DNA from: Flavilitoribacter nigricans DSM 23189 = NBRC 102662
Lineage (GTDB): Bacteria > Bacteroidota > Bacteroidia > Chitinophagales > Saprospiraceae
Assembly (NCBI RefSeq): GCF_002646595.1
Contig: NZ_PDUD01000060.1
Coordinates: forward strand, 1 to 55,283
Length of the DNA stretch: 55,283 nucleotides
Direction: 5' to 3'
The notes below the pieces were generated by a model. That model was not told the DNA's origin. It worked only from the letters and a program-made list of their open reading frames with translations, and made no database searches. The translations under genes and the position numbers were made by a program. Shown here one piece after another: positions 52,315 to 55,283 of the stretch (positions are counted from its first letter, which is position 1; every line of letters starts with the position of its first letter).

Positions 52315-55283
52315 ATGAATAATTCCAATCAAATGAAAATGCATTGGCATTTACCGGCCAGCGTATTGTCACGATCTTTCTCTGTTCTTTCTCTGCTATT
52401 TGCCATATCTTTTTCTCCCCTCCTCGCACAAAATGACAGTCCCTGCGAATGCGTTCAGCGCTGGCAGGGAGGTGCCCACTGGAATGAGGACGGTACCATT
52501 AACGATGCTCCGAACGCTCCCAATCCATTGGGTATCATCCGGTGCGGAAGCTCTGCCGAAACACAGTCCAATATCAAACCGGGAAATTGTGTCTATAATC
52601 CGGATGAGTTTACCATCGATGTGGAACTGTATCCGTGTATTGATCCCAGTACCCAGAAGGAGGTAGCCGCGGTCAATCCAACCGCGGGAGAGCCTATTAT
52701 CTGGCTGAATCTCGATGTCCGGCCTAACGCTGGATCTTTTCAGGTGCAGATCAATGACAACTCCGGCGATAAGATCGCCTGGGCACTGTACTATTCCCTG
52801 AGCTTTGAGGCCGGCCTGAACGAAAACGGGATCAGTGGAGATTGTAATACCCTGGTGCTGGCCGCCTGTGGAGTGGAAAGCTCCAATACCTGGAATACCC
52901 TGCCGGTTCCCAGTTTTTCGCAACCGACGAACTATTATCTGGCGATCTGGGACCAGGATGCGGACGGCGACCTGTCGGTCAATAACTTCAAAGCCCGCTT
53001 TGGCTGTGGAGACGCCGATATTTTAGTTTGTAATCTGGAGACCGGCCCCGAAACGACCGAATGCCAGACTGAAACCTACACCGTAGCCGTGCCCATTATG
53101 GGGATCAACGGTAATTATGTCGGTTATGATCCCAATGCTACACCGCCTTATTCCGATCCCGTATGTCTGACCAATTCCGGTACTACGGACGTTACCTCCG
53201 GCACCATTCTCATGACTTACCCAAAAGACGTTGCCACCTATAATATTCAGATCGCAATCGATGCCGATCCGGACGATGATTGTCCTGATCCGATTGTTCC
53301 GGAAAACTGCGGGGCGACGATCACGGGTGATGCGCCGGTTTGCTGCGAAGCGCCGCAGCTGACCTGTCCGGGGGATCTGACGATCTCCTGCGAATCGTCC
53401 ATCGATCCGGCTCTGGTCGGTACGCCGGAAGTCACCGACGGATGCGGCGAAGTGAGCCTGAGCCATTCGGATGTGGTTACCGGTGGGCTGTGCGCTTCGG
53501 AAAGCGTGATCGTTCGGACCTGGACGGCTACTGACGAAGCCGGCAATGAAACGATCTGTGAACAAACGATCACCGTGCAGGACCTGACGGCACCCCTGGC
53601 GCCTCAGGCCCCCGAAAATGTAACGGTTTCCTGTGCTGCCCTGATCCCGGAGATGCCGGACCTGGTAGCGATGGACAACTGCATGGGAGAAGTTGCAGCT
53701 TTGCCCAGTTCGAGTATCACCGGCGAAACTTGCGTGAATAATTTTACGATCGAGCGGGTCTGGACCTTTGTGGATGATTGTGGAAATACCTCCAGCATTT
53801 CGCAATTGATCACTGTAGTGGACGAGACGGCTCCCCTGGTGCCCGAACCGCCGGAAGATGTAACCGTCGATTGTCTGTCCGAAGTGCCTCCGGGCATGGA
53901 TCTTACCGCTGACGACGGTTGTGAAGGAACGATCACGGTCAGCCCCGAAGATGCGGTAACGCCGGGTGAGTGTATCAATGATTTTGTGATCCTGCGTACC
54001 TGGACCTTCGAGGACGCCTGTGGAAATGTGTCCAGTGTCTCACAAACCATTACGGTAAAAGATGAGACGGCTCCGGTAGCACCCAATCCTCCGGCCAATG
54101 TGACGGTTTCTTGCGCCTCGGATGTACCAGTGGAAGTTGAACTGACGGCTACAGACAATTGCGATGGCGACATCACGGTCGGCCCGACTTCGGTAACTAC
54201 GGAAGGGGAGTGTGCCAACGACTTCACGATCGTACGCACGTGGACCTTCGTTGATATCTGCGGCAACACCTCCAGTGTTTCCCAAACCATTACGGTGAAA
54301 GACGAGACAGCTCCGGTAGCACCGAATCCACCGGCGGATGTAAGAGTTTCTTGTGCATCAGATGTTCCAGCGGAAGTTGAACTGACGGCTACAGATAACT
54401 GCGACGGCGATATTACGGTTGGCCCGACCTCTGTGACTACGGAAGGAGCGTGTGCCAACGACTTCACGATCGTTCGCACGTGGACCTTTGTGGATATTTG
54501 CGGAAACACTTCCAGCGTTTCTCAAACCATTACGGTCAAAGATGAGATTGCTCCCGTAGCGCCGAATCCTCCGGCGGATGTAAGAGTTTCTTGTGCATCA
54601 GACGTACCGGCGGAAGTGGAACTGACTGCTACAGATAACTGCGACGGCGATATTACCGTTGGTCCGACTTCGGTAACTACGGAAGGCGCGTGCGCCAACG
54701 ACTTCACGATCGTACGGACCTGGACCTTTGTGGATATCTGCGGCAACACCTCCAGTGTCTCGCAAACCATTACGGTAAAAGACGAGACGGCTCCGGTAGC
54801 ACCCAATCCTCCGGTCGACGTGACGGTTTCCTGCGCCTCAGATGTACCGGCGGAAGTCGAATTGACGGCTACAGATAACTGCGATGGGGACATTACCGTT
54901 GATCCCACTTCGGTAACTACGGAAGGAGCCTGCGCCAATGACTTCACGATCGTCCGCACCTGGACCTTTGTCGATATCTGTGGTAACACTTCCAGTGTTT
55001 CTCAAACCATTACGGTCAAAGATGAGATTGCTCCCGTAGCGCCGAATCCTCCGGCAGATGTAAGAGTTTCTTGTGCATCTGATGTTCCGGCGGAAGTTGA
55101 ACTGACGGCTACGGATAACTGCGACGGCGATATTACGGTTGGTCCGACCTCCGTGACTACGGAAGGGGCCTGTGCCAACGACTTCACGATTGTGCGCACG
55201 TGGACCTTTGTCGATATCTGTGGTAACACCTCCAGTGTTTCTCAAACCATTAAGGTAAAAGATGAGATTGCTCCGGTAGCACC
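52315..55283 (+). CDS. Giant secreted HYR-repeat protein, incomplete at window end
   Basis: The frame is open from ATG 52315 to the last base (989 codons, no stop). A signal peptide (SFSVLSLLFAISFSPLLA, then Q at residue 39) is clear; Met7 or Met9 may be the true start. Residues 40-350 form N-terminal domains with HWNEDGTIND and WLNLDVRPNAGSFQVQINDN. An HYR-like domain follows (PQLTCPGDLTISCESSID, VIVRTWTATDEAGN). From 53581, 80-residue units repeat exactly every 240 bp, each with four cysteines (VSCASDVP, DNCDGDI, ACANDF, DICGN). The missing C-terminus probably carries a T9SS sorting domain, as in the neighbour (inference). Likely an adhesin or surface-layer protein. Confidence 0.88.
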   Translation, partial: MNNSNQMKMHWHLPASVLSRSFSVLSLLFAISFSPLLAQNDSPCECVQRWQGGAHWNEDGTINDAPNAPNPLGIIRCGSSAETQSNIKPGNCVYNPDEFTIDVELYPCIDPSTQKEVAAVNPTAGEPIIWLNLDVRPNAGSFQVQINDNSGDKIAWALYYSLSFEAGLNENGISGDCNTLVLAACGVESSNTWNTLPVPSFSQPTNYYLAIWDQDADGDLSVNNFKARFGCGDADILVCNLETGPETTECQTETYTVAVPIMGINGNYVGYDPNATPPYSDPVCLTNSGTTDVTSGTILMTYPKDVATYNIQIAIDADPDDDCPDPIVPENCGATITGDAPVCCEAPQLTCPGDLTISCESSIDPALVGTPEVTDGCGEVSLSHSDVVTGGLCASESVIVRTWTATDEAGNETICEQTITVQDLTAPLAPQAPENVTVSCAALIPEMPDLVAMDNCMGEVAALPSSSITGETCVNNFTIERVWTFVDDCGNTSSISQLITVVDETAPLVPEPPEDVTVDCLSEVPPGMDLTADDGCEGTITVSPEDAVTPGECINDFVILRTWTFEDACGNVSSVSQTITVKDETAPVAPNPPANVTVSCASDVPVEVELTATDNCDGDITVGPTSVTTEGECANDFTIVRTWTFVDICGNTSSVSQTITVKDETAPVAPNPPADVRVSCASDVPAEVELTATDNCDGDITVGPTSVTTEGACANDFTIVRTWTFVDICGNTSSVSQTITVKDEIAPVAPNPPADVRVSCASDVPAEVELTATDNCDGDITVGPTSVTTEGACANDFTIVRTWTFVDICGNTSSVSQTITVKDETAPVAPNPPVDVTVSCASDVPAEVELTATDNCDGDITVDPTSVTTEGACANDFTIVRTWTFVDICGNTSSVSQTITVKDEIAPVAPNPPADVRVSCASDVPAEVELTATDNCDGDITVGPTSVTTEGACANDFTIVRTWTFVDICGNTSSVSQTIKVKDEIAPVA
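53581..55283 (+). repeat. Tandem 240-bp HYR-like coding repeats
   Basis: Units start at 53581, 53821, 54061, 54301, 54541, 54781, 55021 and 55261, exactly 240 bp apart. The first two are divergent; the units from 54061 on are nearly identical. The array continues beyond the window. Confidence 0.93.

Noticed and set aside
53247-55245. Long minus-strand open frames opposite the 240-bp repeats
   Set aside because: They are antisense shadows that repeat with the array; the plus frame has a signal peptide and HYR-like cysteine pattern and stays open throughout.

Overview
The window looks like a chromosomal segment of a Bacteroidota bacterium, most likely of the Saprospiria (Lewinella-like). The reasons are: a fused E1 alpha/beta 2-oxoacid dehydrogenase, DUF1573 and YaaA proteins, a TonB-dependent receptor, a type IX secretion (T9SS) plug-type protein, a giant surface protein with a T9SS C-terminal sorting domain, and Bacteroidota -7 promoter boxes (TAnnTTTG) with little Shine-Dalgarno signal. 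I saw no tRNA, rRNA, CRISPR array or intact transposase.

Layout. 1-7400 holds housekeeping and envelope genes: E1 alpha/beta (-), a DUF1573 protein, an LpxH-like hydrolase, a lipoprotein, an MFS transporter and a small membrane protein. 7580-18519 is the most interesting region, a compact five-gene operon: caspase-alpha/beta hydrolase fusion; second caspase, with an in-frame TAA; MoxR AAA+ ATPase; vWA-like protein; and a pseudo-caspase ending in an EAD11-like adaptor domain. It ends in a clear terminator at 18524-18559. This matches the logic of the MoxR-vWA ternary, NTP-dependent conflict systems: an ATPase plus vWA switch controls caspase-type effectors. The first and last genes share a long middle region, but the last has lost both caspase catalytic residues.

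18880-24777 encodes an HtrA protease, a calcineurin-like phosphoesterase with a CBM9-like tail, a uracil-DNA glycosylase family protein (-) and a sodium:solute symporter. 24799-25640 is a non-coding array of about four 212-bp repeats rich in hairpins. 25738-33601 holds an unknown anchored protein, a heme-type TonB receptor, a lipoprotein nucleoside hydrolase, an unknown single-span protein, a CorA-type transporter and a TlpA-like thioredoxin. 33616-38040 (-) carries YaaA, a zinc metallopeptidase and an EF-G paralogue. 38442-44610 carries a class IV aminotransferase, a signal-less subtilase, a small membrane protein, a retropepsin-like protease, the T9SS plug-type protein and a 3-methyladenine glycosylase. 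A 183-bp palindromic MITE with a TAA target duplication lies at 41488-41670.

45404-55283 is devoted to two giant secreted proteins built from tandem four-cysteine, HYR-like repeats (243-bp and 240-bp periods). The first is complete and has a T9SS sorting domain. The second runs off the window and is preceded by a promoter and an unusually long, hairpin-rich leader of about 630 nt.
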